From NCBI GenBank assembly GCA_964036045.1, contig OZ038382.1, positions 137,428,761 to 137,492,760 of the forward strand: 64,000 nucleotides of DNA, given 5' to 3'. This document shows, piece by piece, positions 22,790 to 34,600 of the stretch; position 1 is the stretch's first letter; each line of letters opens with the position of its first letter. Both the position numbers and the translations under genes were made by a program. This stretch comes from Eutreptiella sp. 'Long Island Sound 2002' (Eukaryota; Euglenozoa; Euglenophyceae; Eutreptiales; Eutreptiaceae). Below the pieces are notes generated by a model that worked only from the letters and a program-made list of their open reading frames with translations, ran no database searches and had not been told where the DNA came from.

Positions 22790-23560
22790 CCAGTCTCGGC
22801 CACTACGTGCCCCTGAGCCGCAGCACTCCGTCCTAGTCCCGGCTCTCCTGTGGACCAAACCTCGTCACAGCCACTCTTGAGCCGTAGCACTCAGTTATGG
22901 TCCCGGCACTTGCGCCCGTCGATGGAACCTCGTGTGAGCCACTGTGTGCCATTGAGCAGCAGCACTCAGTCCCCATCAAGGCCATGGATTCACGAATCGC
23001 TACGTGCACCAGATGGGCGAGAAAGCCAAAGGCAGTTGCACCACCACCCGGGAAGGTGTATTTTGTTTTGGTCACGGCGCCTATAGGCTCATTCGCGCCA
23101 CGGGGTGGTCAACCTTCATCCTCATCATCCTCATCACAACCACTGCCTGCTCCCGCGTCGCAGCCGTCTGTCCCTGTACCGCCTTTGGCGCCGGTTGACT
23201 CGGCGGCACCACAAGATTGTCAACCCTCATCACAACCAGTGCCTGCCCCTGAGTCGCAACCGTCTTTCCCTATCCCGGCCCTAACGCTGGTTGACTGGGC
23301 CGCACCACCCATTGATCAACCCTCATCAAAACCATTGTGTGCCCCTGAACCGCAACCGTCCCTTTGTGTCCCAGCCTTGGCGCCGGTTGACTCCGCCTCA
23401 CCATAGGGTCGGCAACCTTCATCACAACCACTACGTGCCGCTGATTTGCAGCCATCCGTCCCCGTGGTGGCCCTGTCGCCCGTTGACTCGGCGGCACCAC
23501 AAGGTGGTCAACCCTCATCACAACCACTGTTGTGCCTGAGCTGCAGCCATCTTTCCTAGT
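22790..23560 (+). repeat. Coding minisatellite: Gln/Pro/Ser/Val repeat of about 30 residues
   Basis: About nine degenerate units of roughly 85-95 bp. In frame 1 from 22897 they encode the repeated pattern QPSSQPxPAPxSQPS(V/F)P and PALAPVDSAAP. A TAG at 23404 falls where two sibling units have CAA (Gln). The reading frame is better conserved than the codons, which suggests coding origin: a flexible linker between the transposase-like and helicase-like parts. It could also be an independent minisatellite. Confidence 0.7.
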
Positions 23561-23568
23561 ACCGGCCC

Positions 23569-24260
23569 TTGGCGCTGGTTGACTCGGCCGCACAGCCCCA
23601 AAGAGCGTTGCCCAGCAGCTGCACATTGAATGCCCTTGACTATGGGCTTGATGATAACCTTGTGTCACAGATTACTGAACGTTGGCTTGACCGTGACACG
23701 TTCGTGGACAAGGCATCTGGGGTCTACATCGTCCATGAGATGGCTGCTGCCACCCGATGGGCACGGGAGAATGGCACGGAAAGGAGCCTAGTATTTGAGG
23801 AACGGTTCGTTGATGGTGTTGGTGATGGAAGCGCGCCCAACCATTTGTAGTGGGCCTCACAATTGCAGGTGCGGGGCAAGTATGAGCCCAGTGATGGTGA
23901 CGGGGTGCCCGGGTGGATCACTAGGAGGCCCTGGGACCCCTCGAAAATCAGGCTTTGAGGCAATGGTGCATGGTGATGGCATCTTTTGGGACAATGTGTG
24001 GATCAATGCCGCATATAAGCCATGAGGCCCTTTGAAGGGCCTGTACTGGTGCATGGTTTTCCCTGACTCCAAAGCCCATCGCAACTTGCACAGTGAAATC
24101 TAGATGCAGCATGGTGGAAATCGCTTGCAAACATCGGGGCTTAACCAAAGAAGCTTTGTCGTTAGTCGGACCGCGACCAGCGGATCTTACACCAATTGGT
24201 CTAACGCCACTGCCCGAACCCTTCCCATGCTTTACCCGTACGCCACGTACTTGACGACTC
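23569..24260 (+). pseudogene. Linker region upstream of helicase, frame-broken
   Basis: Frame 1 continues from the Pro repeats into LNALDYGLDDNLVSQITERW and ATRWARENGTERSLVFEERF, with TAG at 23848, then GVPGWITRRPWDPSKIRL. A neighbouring frame offers FEAMVHGDGIFWDNVWINAA, followed by further breaks. Another frame reads DLTPIGLTPLPEPFPCF just before the helicase Walker A. It looks like a decayed protein region with at least two frame changes. No domain was recognised. Confidence 0.35.
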
Positions 24261-25762
24261 ACGCACCACAGCGTTGACCGGCGGTGCTGGGACAGGGAAG
24301 TCAGAGACTTTGGTGGCATATATCAAAGCCGTGCTATGGCAGCAAGGCTACATTGTTGCCTAGACCCCAGATTGTGCTAGTCCTCGCACCATCAATCCAG
24401 GCAAAAAGGTGGGTGGTCGGGAGGGTGACAAACCCCCACGTTCATGCCTCTTGGTGTTTGCACCCACCAATGCACAAGTGGACACATTGCTACAGAGTGT
24501 GCACAAGGCGAGTTACTCTGACGACGTGTTCCCTGACGAGTTGCTCATAGACCATTCGGCACCTTGATTGCGCCTATGTGCCCAGTGGGCAGCTGCACCA
24601 TCTCGGCTGAGCTCATTTCACTAAGATCAGGTGTAGGAGACACTGGGGCGCACACCCGGTTGTAAGTGTAGCATAGGGTGTGCTCTTAGCAGCTGCCGTG
24701 TGGTGTTCGCCACGATTGGGATGGTGGCTGACCGGCATATGCCCCTTGGGGCTGCTCCAGGTAGGCCACAAACTCGGTTCGCCTTTACCTTTGTGGATGA
24801 AGTGTCTAGGCACAACATCCTTGCGGGATCCGACTTGGCTACCACGGGCAGCCAATACCTGTTGTGTGGTGACCCTGGGCAGTTGTGGCCATACGGCAAC
24901 ATCCAGCTATCGGCTGCTAGATGATCCAATGTAGATGTGAAGCCCAAGGATTTTGCATGGCCAACACCGGACTTCTTCAAATATCGCGGTGTGGATATGC
25001 CACAAGGCCATGCAGTGCATTTCCATGACACCCTCTGCGTGTGCACAACTAGCACATTACAGCTTTTCCTTTACCGCACGCGGTGCTGTGCTACTGTCAT
25101 GGCGCAACAGTACCGCATGAACATGCCACTAGCTATAGTTATGCGTGCCTTGTTCACGAGGGGGGGGGGGGGTTGGTTATTGCCACTCACCCATCCACCC
25201 CCTTCTTGCCCTGGTCCTTCATAACCCCATCCGCATCGTGGACCACGATATGTCCTGCTGGAGGGAACAGCTGCAGGACAGTTTGGGGAAAGAACCCCTG
25301 GACGAACTTTGGCAATTGGTATTAAACACATGGGATAGCCTACGCGTTGATGTTGCGTTGGCCTCTAACGGGAACATGAGTGTGGAGGAGGGACTGCTGG
25401 TGTGCCATTTCTCGGACCATGCAAGCAAGGCACGGACATGCCCAGAGAATTCTGTGGCTGTAGTGACCCCACACTACGCCAATATGGTGTGGCTCCGGCA
25501 TTGTGTGGATGTTTTCGGTAAGTGTCTATGTGGTGGTCAGTACCCTATCCTCTTGAAGGTTGCTACCCTAGATTGGTCCCAAGGGCTGCAAGTCCAAGTC
25601 ATGTCCGCTTCCCTGGTGTCTCACGTTCCAGAAATCATGACTATCATGTGTAGGGCAAACACACTTACCAAGAGGACACAACTTGAGCTCCACCTCTTTG
25701 GGCGATTGGCGCAGTGGGGCGAACACCCCACGCCCAGGCGCATGGATAGCTACACTGAATGA
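24200..25762 (+). pseudogene. UPF1-like superfamily 1 helicase, degraded
   Basis: Frame 1 carries motif I LTGGAGTGKSETL (Walker A 24280-24303), motif Ia VFAPTNAQVDTLL (about 24456), VVFATIGM (24703), motif II FVDEVSR (about 24793), GDPGQLWP (about 24868) and QYRMN (about 25110), all in order. After a G run at 25160-25172 the frame shifts to +2 and continues with VAVVTPHYANMVWLR (motif IV), LDWSQGLQVQV (motif V) and ANTLTKR (motif VI-like). GDPxQL, QYRM and VVTPH are typical of UPF1/DNA2-like SF1B helicases, not PIF1/Helitron types. Interruptions in frame: TAG 24361, TGA 24565, a TAA and TAG near 24630, TGA 24922. Non-functional as read, unless indels in the sequence are corrected. Confidence 0.8.
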
Positions 25763-26242
25763 TGTCCAATGGGAAGGTGGCTCAAGCACTGTGAAGGACA
25801 CCCTTTCGTTGGCTGGGGTATTGAGGGAGGCTGGAGTCATCAATGGGGTGCCGGAGGGCACAATCTACCAATTGGACGGGTCGGTGGTGGGGCACGGGCT
25901 GTGGAAGCTTTGGAACAGGAGAAAAGGGTACATGATGCCTGGGGGTTTGCTCTGGGCCATGGTGACCAGTTGTTGGATTGGGAACGGATCATGGGGAGCA
26001 CTCGGAAGGATGCAATGGCAGTGCACGTCATAGCTCCGCAAGGGAATTGCGTTACATCGAGGCCCTTGGCCGTCACCCTCCCGGACTTCACCGAGGGGGC
26101 CTTGCCCATGTCCTCTTGGAGGATGACAGACAAGATGTTGGGGAACTGGGGTGGGTTGATAAGGGTGGGCCGCACAAGGGAACTCGCACCGTGGGAGGGT
26201 AGACTGGTGCAGCACCATGTGCACAAGCCCCTGCACGCATAG
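25763..26242 (+). pseudogene. Decayed C-terminal extension after the helicase
   Basis: Alternating frames contain protein-like stretches (WIATLNDVQWEGGSSTVKDT; RDLPLDGSVVG-like; HVIAPQGNCVTSRPLAVTLP; GALPMSSWRMTDKMLGNWGG). The 157-aa frame 25769-26242 is the longest but its first half looks out of frame relative to 25683-25770. I infer the same gene with one or two frameshifts. No domain recognised. Confidence 0.3.
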
Positions 26243-26299
26243 CAGGGGTATTCACATGTGAACAGGGCAAGGTTGTTCCAAACCATTGACCGGGCTGTT

Positions 26300-26400
26300 T
26301 GCAGGGGCGTGTACAGCTATCTATATTCATTGGGGTTTTTGAAGGGGGCGTGTACAGCCGTCTACATTCACAGGCGTTTTTGAAGGGGGACTTCTGCAGC
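26300..26400 (+). repeat. 41-bp tandem pair (GTGTACAGC...TTTTTGAAGGGGG)
   Basis: GTGTACAGCTATCTATATTC and GTGTACAGCCGTCTACATTC start about 40 bp apart, and both end in a GTTTTTGAAGGGGG(C/A) block. This is a local duplication. Confidence 0.7.
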
Positions 26401-26639
26401 CCTCTTTAGGTGTACGTGGCATCCCGCTTGCATGGGGTTGACTAGTGCTTGGGGACTTTTGGGGTGTGCGCACCTCTGACGGTGCACGTGGGACCAGATG
26501 CCCAATGTGTGTGGCGCAAGTTGCCCCACGCCGTGAATCACTACATTCTGGGCCGACCGCAGACATGCTGACCCTTGCATGCACCCTGTGGATGCACGCC
26601 CGGCCATGGCACCAAGATCGCACATTGCCTAACGCTGTC

Positions 26640-26760
26640 AGTTCCAGATCATGCACTGACCTATGACCTCCGACTTGTGACCCGTGGCCTATGCCCCACG
26701 ACCCGGAAACAGTGACCTCTCAGCACTGAGCACTACCTATGACCTATGACCTTTGCTGTT
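26640..26760 (+). repeat. CTATGACC-rich short repeat
   Basis: CCTATGACC, CTATGACCT and TGACCC units recur about eight times in 120 bp. No gene. Confidence 0.55.
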
Positions 26761-26829
26761 CACACCCATTCTCCGCCTTTGCCTGCCTTGAGTACATCCA
26801 TGTGGGTTGGGATACAGATCCACAAGGTG

Positions 26830-28618
26830 CAAGGATTTACCACGGCCCCTGAAACCATGTCTGCGCTAATGTAGACATGATGCGGTGTATCACGGCAGAG
26901 TCCACATCCTTGAAGGATACACCACACCCCCTGTAGTCTAGTGTAGACCTCATGCGGTTAATCTTTGAATGGTCTACACCCTTGAAGGATACACCGCACC
27001 CCTTGTAGACCAGTGTAGACCCCATGCGGTGAATTGTAGAGGGGTCTACATCCCTCAAGGATTAACGGCTTGTTTACATCCTTTAAAGATTCACTGCAGC
27101 CCTTGTAGATTGGTAAAGACCACATGCGGTGAATCATGGGAGGGTCTACACCCCTCAAGGATTCAACGCACCCCCTACAGATCGGTGCAGACCTCATGCG
27201 GTGATTCCTCGGAGGGTCTACACCCCTCACGGATTCACCGCACGCCTTGTAGACAAGTGTAGACCCCATGTGGTGAATTCTTGAGGTTTCTACACCCTTC
27301 AAGGATTCACGATAGCCTTGTAGACGGGTGTAGACCTCATGCGCCGAATCATGGGACGGTCTGCACCCCTCAACGATTCACTGCACCCCTTGTAGACTAG
27401 TGTAGACCTCATGCGGTGAATTCTTCCAGGATCTACTCCCTTCAAGTATTCACCGAAGCCCCTACAAATGGGTGTTGACCCCATGCCGTGAATCTTTGAG
27501 GGGTTTACACTCTCCACGGATTCACCTCCACCTTTGCAGCCGGGTGCAGACCTCATGCGGTGAATCATGGGAGGGTCTACACCCCTCAAGGGTTCACCGC
27601 ACCACTTGTGGACTAGTGTATACCCCATGCGGTGAATCCTGGGAAGTTCTACAGCTTTCAAGGAATGACTGCACCAGTTGTAAGCTAGTGTATACTCCAT
27701 TCGGTGAATCCCAGGAGGGTCTGCACCCCTCAAGGATTCAGCGCACCACTTGTAGAGTAGCGCATACCCCATGATGTGAATCTTCGGAGGGTCCACATTC
27801 CGTAAGGATTCGCTGCAACCCTTGTAGACTGGTGTAGACGTCATGCAGTGAGTCATTCAAGGGTCTACACCCCTCAAGGATTCACCCCACCCCTTATAGA
27901 CTAGTTGAGACCTCATGCGCTGAATCCTTCAAGGGTCTACACGATTTAAGGATTCACCGCACCCCCTATAGATGGGTGTAGACCTCACGCGTTGAATCCT
28001 TGAACGATCTACACCCCTTAAGGATTCACCGCAGCCCCTATACATGGGTGTAGACCCCATTAGATGCGTGAAGACCTTATGCGGTGAGTCATGAGAGCTT
28101 TTGCACCCTTTAAGGGTTCACTCCACCTGTTGTAGACTAGTGTATACCCTATGCGGTGCATCCTTGAGTGGTCTACACCCTTCAAGGATTCACCCTAGAC
28201 CCTTGTAGCTGGGTGTAGACCTCATGCGGTGAATCTTGGGAGGGTCTACACCCCTCAAAGATTCACTGCAGCTCTTGTAGCCTAGTGTAGACCGCATGCG
28301 GTGAATGCTTCAAGGGTCTACATCCCTCAAGGATTCACTGCAGCCGCTACAAATGGGTGCAGACCCCATGTGGTGAATCCTTCAAGGGTTTGCAGCCTTG
28401 TATGATTCACGGCAGGCCTTGTAGATGGGTGCAGACCTCATGCGGTGAGTCATGGGAGGGTCTACATCTCTTAAGGATTCACCGCACCCGTTCCAGATCA
28501 GGGTATACCGCATGTGGTGAATCCTTGAGGGGTCTACACCCTTCAAGGATTCACCGCAGCCCCTACACATGGGTGCAGACCTCATGCGGTTATCATGGGA
28601 CGGTCTACACCCCTCGAG
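26830..28618. repeat. 72-bp palindromic satellite (about 24 units)
   Basis: TGTAGACC(T/C)CATGCGGTGA recurs at 72-bp steps; GTAGACC or variants start at 26943, 27015, 27114, 27187, 27259, 27330, 27402 and 27474 and so on. Each unit contains a dyad: GGTGAATCCTTGA, then a GGGGTCTACACCC centre, then TCAAGGATTCACC (for example 28516-28555). Because 72 is a multiple of three and the unit is symmetrical, long 24-residue-repeat frames appear on both strands (for example 27299-27856 minus). I regard these as artefacts of the repeat. Confidence 0.93.
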
Positions 28619-31600
28619 AATTTCTGAGTGTCTATTTTTTTTCGGCGTCTTTTTGTCCATGCTTGCCCGGGCCGCTGGGCCTTGACAAACTGCCGCCGAC
28701 GCCACCTCCTTGTCCCCTGACCGCATGAGTGTCCGGGACACCCAGGCCCGTCTGGCCACGCCAGGCGACGGGGTCATCGCTCCTGCCGACACCGGTCAAT
28801 TGGCGTGTTTGGCAGCCATCGATGACGCAGATTACATCATTCAGGACGAAGTGGTGCTGAAGAGTGGAGTTCCATAGGCTGCCTGCCTGTCGTACGACCT
28901 CTTCAAGGACTGCGACTCGTCTGAAAAACTTGCTGCCGTCCTTTACGGCAGTCGCCTCAACGTTGTGCTCGTTGGGGAAATGATTGAATATGACAAAATC
29001 CATAATGCCATTAAGAGACTGCTTGCTGATTTGCTCATGCTGGGCCGCTTTGTTGCAATCCTGCTTGAACCTGTCAGCGATGATGATGACAGGCCATCAT
29101 TCCTCAATCGGGCACTCGCCCTCAACTCAAACTTGCCTTTCGGTTGCGACAAGCTGCAAATGGCGGACAGGTCCCTCATGCACATACGCACACATGAACG
29201 ATTTGATGTCTGGATTGCAAGCAGCACAAGGGATTCCAGGAACCTATCTCCGCCCCCGACGTATAAGCTCCTGCGGTTTATGACACCTGGGGCAGAAGTT
29301 GACAAGGTGGTGTTCCACGAGCCAGATGTCCGGGATACCCAGTACGCCGTGCAGGTCCACAGTGACCTAATCGACGGGCTGTTGGGTCTATTGGTCTGAA
29401 CTCTGATGAAGTCCATCTCCTCCCGGGAACAGACCCACAAAACTCAAAGCTGTTCTTCACGGAGCTAAATGAGGAACAGGTGAATACCGTGGTATCACAG
29501 TTCGGATCCAAGCCAAGGTTCCAGATCCAGCCAGTGGAATGGTATCGTGGTGCCAACCTGACCAACATGTCTGCTGTCTATGAGGTATGGATCAAGAAGA
29601 CGCACAAGGAAACATGGTCTCCCATGCTGTATGCCTCTGTTCTCGCAATGTTTTGGACAATCCCGGGCGTTCTGCAGGCACAATCGCCAGTCAAAATCCA
29701 CGTGCTGGGGCCCAGTAAACTGCTGCTGGGTCTCACAGAAACCGGGCACTCACTGTTGAAGACAAGGTACCGTGAACTGGTGGCTGCCATCGGGGCCGTC
29801 TTCAAGGACCTGAGGACAGGACAGTTCCTCGACAGGGATATCATCTCCAAGCCCACAGTCCCCTCGACATGGAGGAAGGACCTTGTAGGCAAAGTGTACA
29901 TTCTGGATGTGGCACCGTGGTGGTATCTCTCGGACCTGACTGAGGCCCTTGCTCCTTCAGTACACTGCCGGTACATCGCGGACCGCGTCAGATGGAGTGT
30001 TGGGGAGATGCGCACTGCCACATGGCGATTGACCGGGGAAAGTGTGACGCAGATGATTGGAAAGGTCTACTTGTCAGATTCTGGGATGCCTCCGATGTTT
30101 GGGATTTCCGAGGTGGATTATGAGGCGCGGAAAAGGTGAATCACAGATTGGCCCAGAAACACAGACGATTCAAAGACACGCGGGCAAGGCCTAATCACGG
30201 CGGGAGAAATGGCCAAGGCCATGGAGTTGGATGACCAAGTCGACAAGGTCATCAGCACCCTCAAACGCAAGCGGGACTTGAAGGAAGATGAGGCTTCGTC
30301 GTCCAATGGAGCAGCGCGATGACGTCAGCATCAAACATCCCTCTGAGCAGCACGCTCAGAGTACTGTCCCAAAATATCAATGGGTTTCAAACGAAAATAA
30401 CCATGAGAAAGCGTAAGCAAAAGCGCATAGTGGCCCTCGGGTCACTGCTGCGGTCCCTGGAGGTGGACTTCTTCGCCATCCAAGAGCCCCACTTCGTCAC
30501 GGTGGAGGATCGTCAAGCGGGCATGCAGTGCTCATCAAAGTACGGGTATGGCATGGACGGACCACTTCATGAAGAAGGAAGGGGAGGACTGGCACTGGCG
30601 TGGAAAACATCCAAATGGACACTACAATCAATGAAGTTCTTGTCTCCCAGGGCGCTGAAAGCCTCACTGTCGAGTGGTCCACTGGAGATCACCATAGTTG
30701 TGGTCCACTTCCACCACAAGCACACGCGTCGACAGTCGCAATGGAAGGACATCGCCAAGGAGTTACATGGACCGAACCTGATTTTATGTGCTGATCACAA
30801 TAGTTTAGTTGTAAAACACAGGGACGCCTTTGCGCCCCCAGAGTTTGAGCATGACACGTCCTTACGTGCCAGAGACCAGGAGGTGACAACCTTCGCAAAA
30901 GCGGGTCTGCAGGATGTCTGGGTGGACATCCACTGTCCAACCCTGACGGACATCAAGGACAAGGAATCATCATGCCCGACGGGCTTCACATACGGCTACC
31001 CTCGAGAAGGAGAGCGACTCGATCCGCAGAGGCTACGCCGTATTGACCGCATCCACACGACATCCCACTTGTTGAGCCTGGCGACCAGCGTGTACCCCAT
31101 GTTTGCTGCTAACTCAGACCACAAGGCAATCCTGGCAGAATTCACACCTCCGTCCTTCGACACAGCGGACACAGTCCCCAGATTCTACTCCCCAGAGACT
31201 ATCCTTCAAGACCCGGAGGCAATGGAAGATCTGGAGACCTCTCTCAAGTCTATCAAATCAACAGTAGATCACTGGTGGGAAGAGGCGCCGAGCTGCATCC
31301 AAAAGAAGGCGGTCAGCCATCAAAGGGAACATAAAAACAAAAAGCAGTCGGTTGAGCTACAACCCCTACGGTTCCTGCGTGGCTCCACAAGAGACTCTGT
31401 CACACCAGCGGTCTACCAATTTCTTTCATCACTTGGGATTGCAGCGACAGATGCAGCAACAGCCTACACCCTCCTGGTGGGGGTGTATGAAAAGGCGAAG
31501 CGTGACAGAATGGGCATGGAAACACTCTCCAAGCTCAAGGGGGTGATCACGACGGGGGAAACTTCAGGGGATCTGAGAACGCAAAGAAACGAATTGTATC

Positions 31601-34600
31601 GGTTAATGCGGGAGTTGCAAGAGCGCAAGAAACTTCAGTAGCTGGTATCCAGGACAGGCTCGGCAATACGGGGAGCAAAGGCGGTGGCAAAAGAGCTGGT
31701 GGACCATTGGGATAAAGTGTCCACCCCAACGGGATCCACGGAAGAAGAATGTGTGGCCTATCTGAAGTCGTTAGGAGTGGAGCAGCGGTTGCGCAAGGCA
31801 GGTCGACTCCTTTTCAAGCAACTATCCCTGGACATATTCCATGAAGGCCTTAAGAGGCTGAACAGTAACAGCTCCCCTGGATTGGATGGTTTCTCGGCAA
31901 AATTCTTCAAGAGGTTCTCGGGCATCTTCGAACCACAAATGTATGAATCACTGAAACGCTTCCTCGACGTGGGCAAAATGTTGGAGACATGGACCTCGCC
32001 AGTGGTGACAATGATCCCCAAGACTAAGGCAATGCAGACACCAGACTCGCTCCGACCAATTGCAGTGCAAACCACAAGGCAGAAGTGGCTCACCAACATT
32101 CTCCTGATCCAGTTAGAGGATGTACTTCTTCACTGCATCCCATCACACCAAACAGGTTTCCTTCGCCACAGAAGCATACTCCAGCATGTCTACGGGTCAC
32201 GGGCACTCTGGGATGGCTTACGTGAAGGAGCGGCGTTATCACTAGATTTCAGAAATGCTTTCCCCACGATGTCTCACGAGATGGTGTCGGCGGCATTGGG
32301 TCTAATGTGCATACCATTCCTGTACATCCGTCTGATACTACATCTTTTACGTGCACCGTATCTATACTCGGTTGGAAAAGGATATGTCCCAGGTGTCTAC
32401 CACCACCCAAGGGCAGGCACGCGCCAGGGGGATGCACTCTCCCCGGCGCTGTTCTCCCTGGTGGCATCCTTTGTGATTTTCCCACTACAAGACCTGGGTC
32501 CAGGGCTGACTGTCATGCTGTATGCAGACGACCTCATCATCTTCTTGGATGGACGAGCCAACCCACAACTGCTGAAGAGGGTATGGGAAGTGGTGTCTTG
32601 TTTTGGATAGTTTTCGGGGCTGAAGGTCGACCTAAGCAAAACGGCAGCGATAGTTCGCAACTGTGGGGGAATGGAGTGGGCGAGGTGCTTTCGGGACATT
32701 GGAGTGGACGTAAAAAATTTTGTCAACTATTTGGGTGTACGCTTGGGGAATATTCGGCACCAACAGGATGATCAGACAACTGAAGTTGGTCTACCACGTG
32801 ACTATGGGTACCAACAGCCGGGGAATCACTCTGCCAATCCTTTCACGACCAAGAACGCAAGGGGGACTGGCACTGCCAGAGCCAGAGCTGTTTCTTATGC
32901 ACCAGGTAGCGGCTCCGTTCGTCAGCCTTTTGGGAGAGCCTCACAAATTTCCCGACAAGGCAGTGGAGACCTTCTATGCATGGGCAACAACCATCGGGTT
33001 CACACCATCCAAGGACAACTTTCCATATATTCAACTGAGCATGGTCCGAACGGCTGATCTAACGTTCTTCGGATGGTCGGCAAAGGCACACACCAATATC
33101 CAGCGAGTAGCCCCGCAGGTGGCCCCCCCGGCAAACCGGGACCGCCTGCCGTTGTGGCACTCTGTGTACTTCCGAAATGAGTTCAATTGCTTCTACTACA
33201 ACACGAAAATGATCCGGCAGGGGGTGCTGACACGGGGTCAAATCTAATCCTTGGAGGACGCAAGATTGTTCAATGCACTGCCTCGGACATGGAAAGGGGT
33301 CTACAATCATGGCGGACGACTCCTCAACAAAGTCCCGTCACAAGGGGGGTTTGATACCCCCGCAGTCCACGCCCAAAATCGGACCAGGGCATGGCTGCTT
33401 CAGTTTTACGCCTCTCAGCCAGGGGTCCGCGACCCGCAAACACCGGAGGTATGGGAACAGTTGGCAGAGGCACAGCTACCGCCGAGGGTTCGGGACTTTG
33501 CACAAAAGGCGCGGTGGCACAAACTGACTGTACATGGTCTACAAGAGGTCAGGCACTGACAAGTGCCCGGTGTGCTCACAAAAGGAGACGGTTAAGCACG
33601 CGATGGTCGAATGCCCCATGTTCAAAGCGGCGGCGGCAGTTATACAGCACTACTATGGCCAGGTGGAAACTTATAACGGGACATCGACAGTTCGAGACAT
33701 GATGGAGTCCGACAACCAGGAATGGTTACTGAACACGAACCAAGGCTGGGCAATGTGGTCAGCAAGAAGTGCCCACTGGCGGTACCGATGCGAAGTCAAA
33801 GCAGGGCGTCACCGGTGTTCACGTCATACCTAACAACATGGCTAAGGGAGGTGTGTGAGTGGGTGGGATTTTAGACAGGAGAGCGCACGGAACAGTGGAG
33901 AGGCTTTCAAAAGTCACTGGGGCAACTTCGAGATACTGGAGTGCAGCCGCGACACGGGGAAGTACAAGTTCATGGGGGATTGAATGCATGGTGGCAAACA
34001 CACACGGAGTGTTTCACTCAAGAGAGATCAGCCAACAATCACAGTTGGCAAAGGGAAACGGAATCACGCCCGAAGCGCCCGAGGTAGGCAGGCCCGGGAG
34101 TGCTACAAGGAGTGCAAGATCTGATTGCAGAACTGGTGGCGAAGGGCTACAGGATATTGTACACGGACGGATCGTCGAAAAGACTGGGCCACAAGGACAT
34201 GCGCAGGGCCGGGGGCTTTGGCGTGTTCGCGGCAGAAGATGATCAAGGACCAGAGGTACGCTTATGCGGCTACGTACCAACACGTCACAGGCAAACAAAC
34301 AACGGAGCAGAGCTTTGGGCAGCCGTAGAAGCCTTACAGGGGTTCTGGGTGCCAAAACTGGCAATCCTCACCGACTCGCAACACCTGGAGCTGGGAGCGA
34401 CTAGCAGGGCCCAACACTGCAAGTCAAAGGGATGGACAACCACGTCTGGAAAGCTGCAGGTCCACGTCCCAGTCTGGGAAATGCTGCTCCAAGAAATGGT
34501 GACGCCGGGAAGAGAAGTCAAGTGGGAGCATGTCCCAGCTCATGTCAACGTGCAGGGAAACGAGCTGGCGAATGGATTGGCGATGGAAGGCATGTGTTCG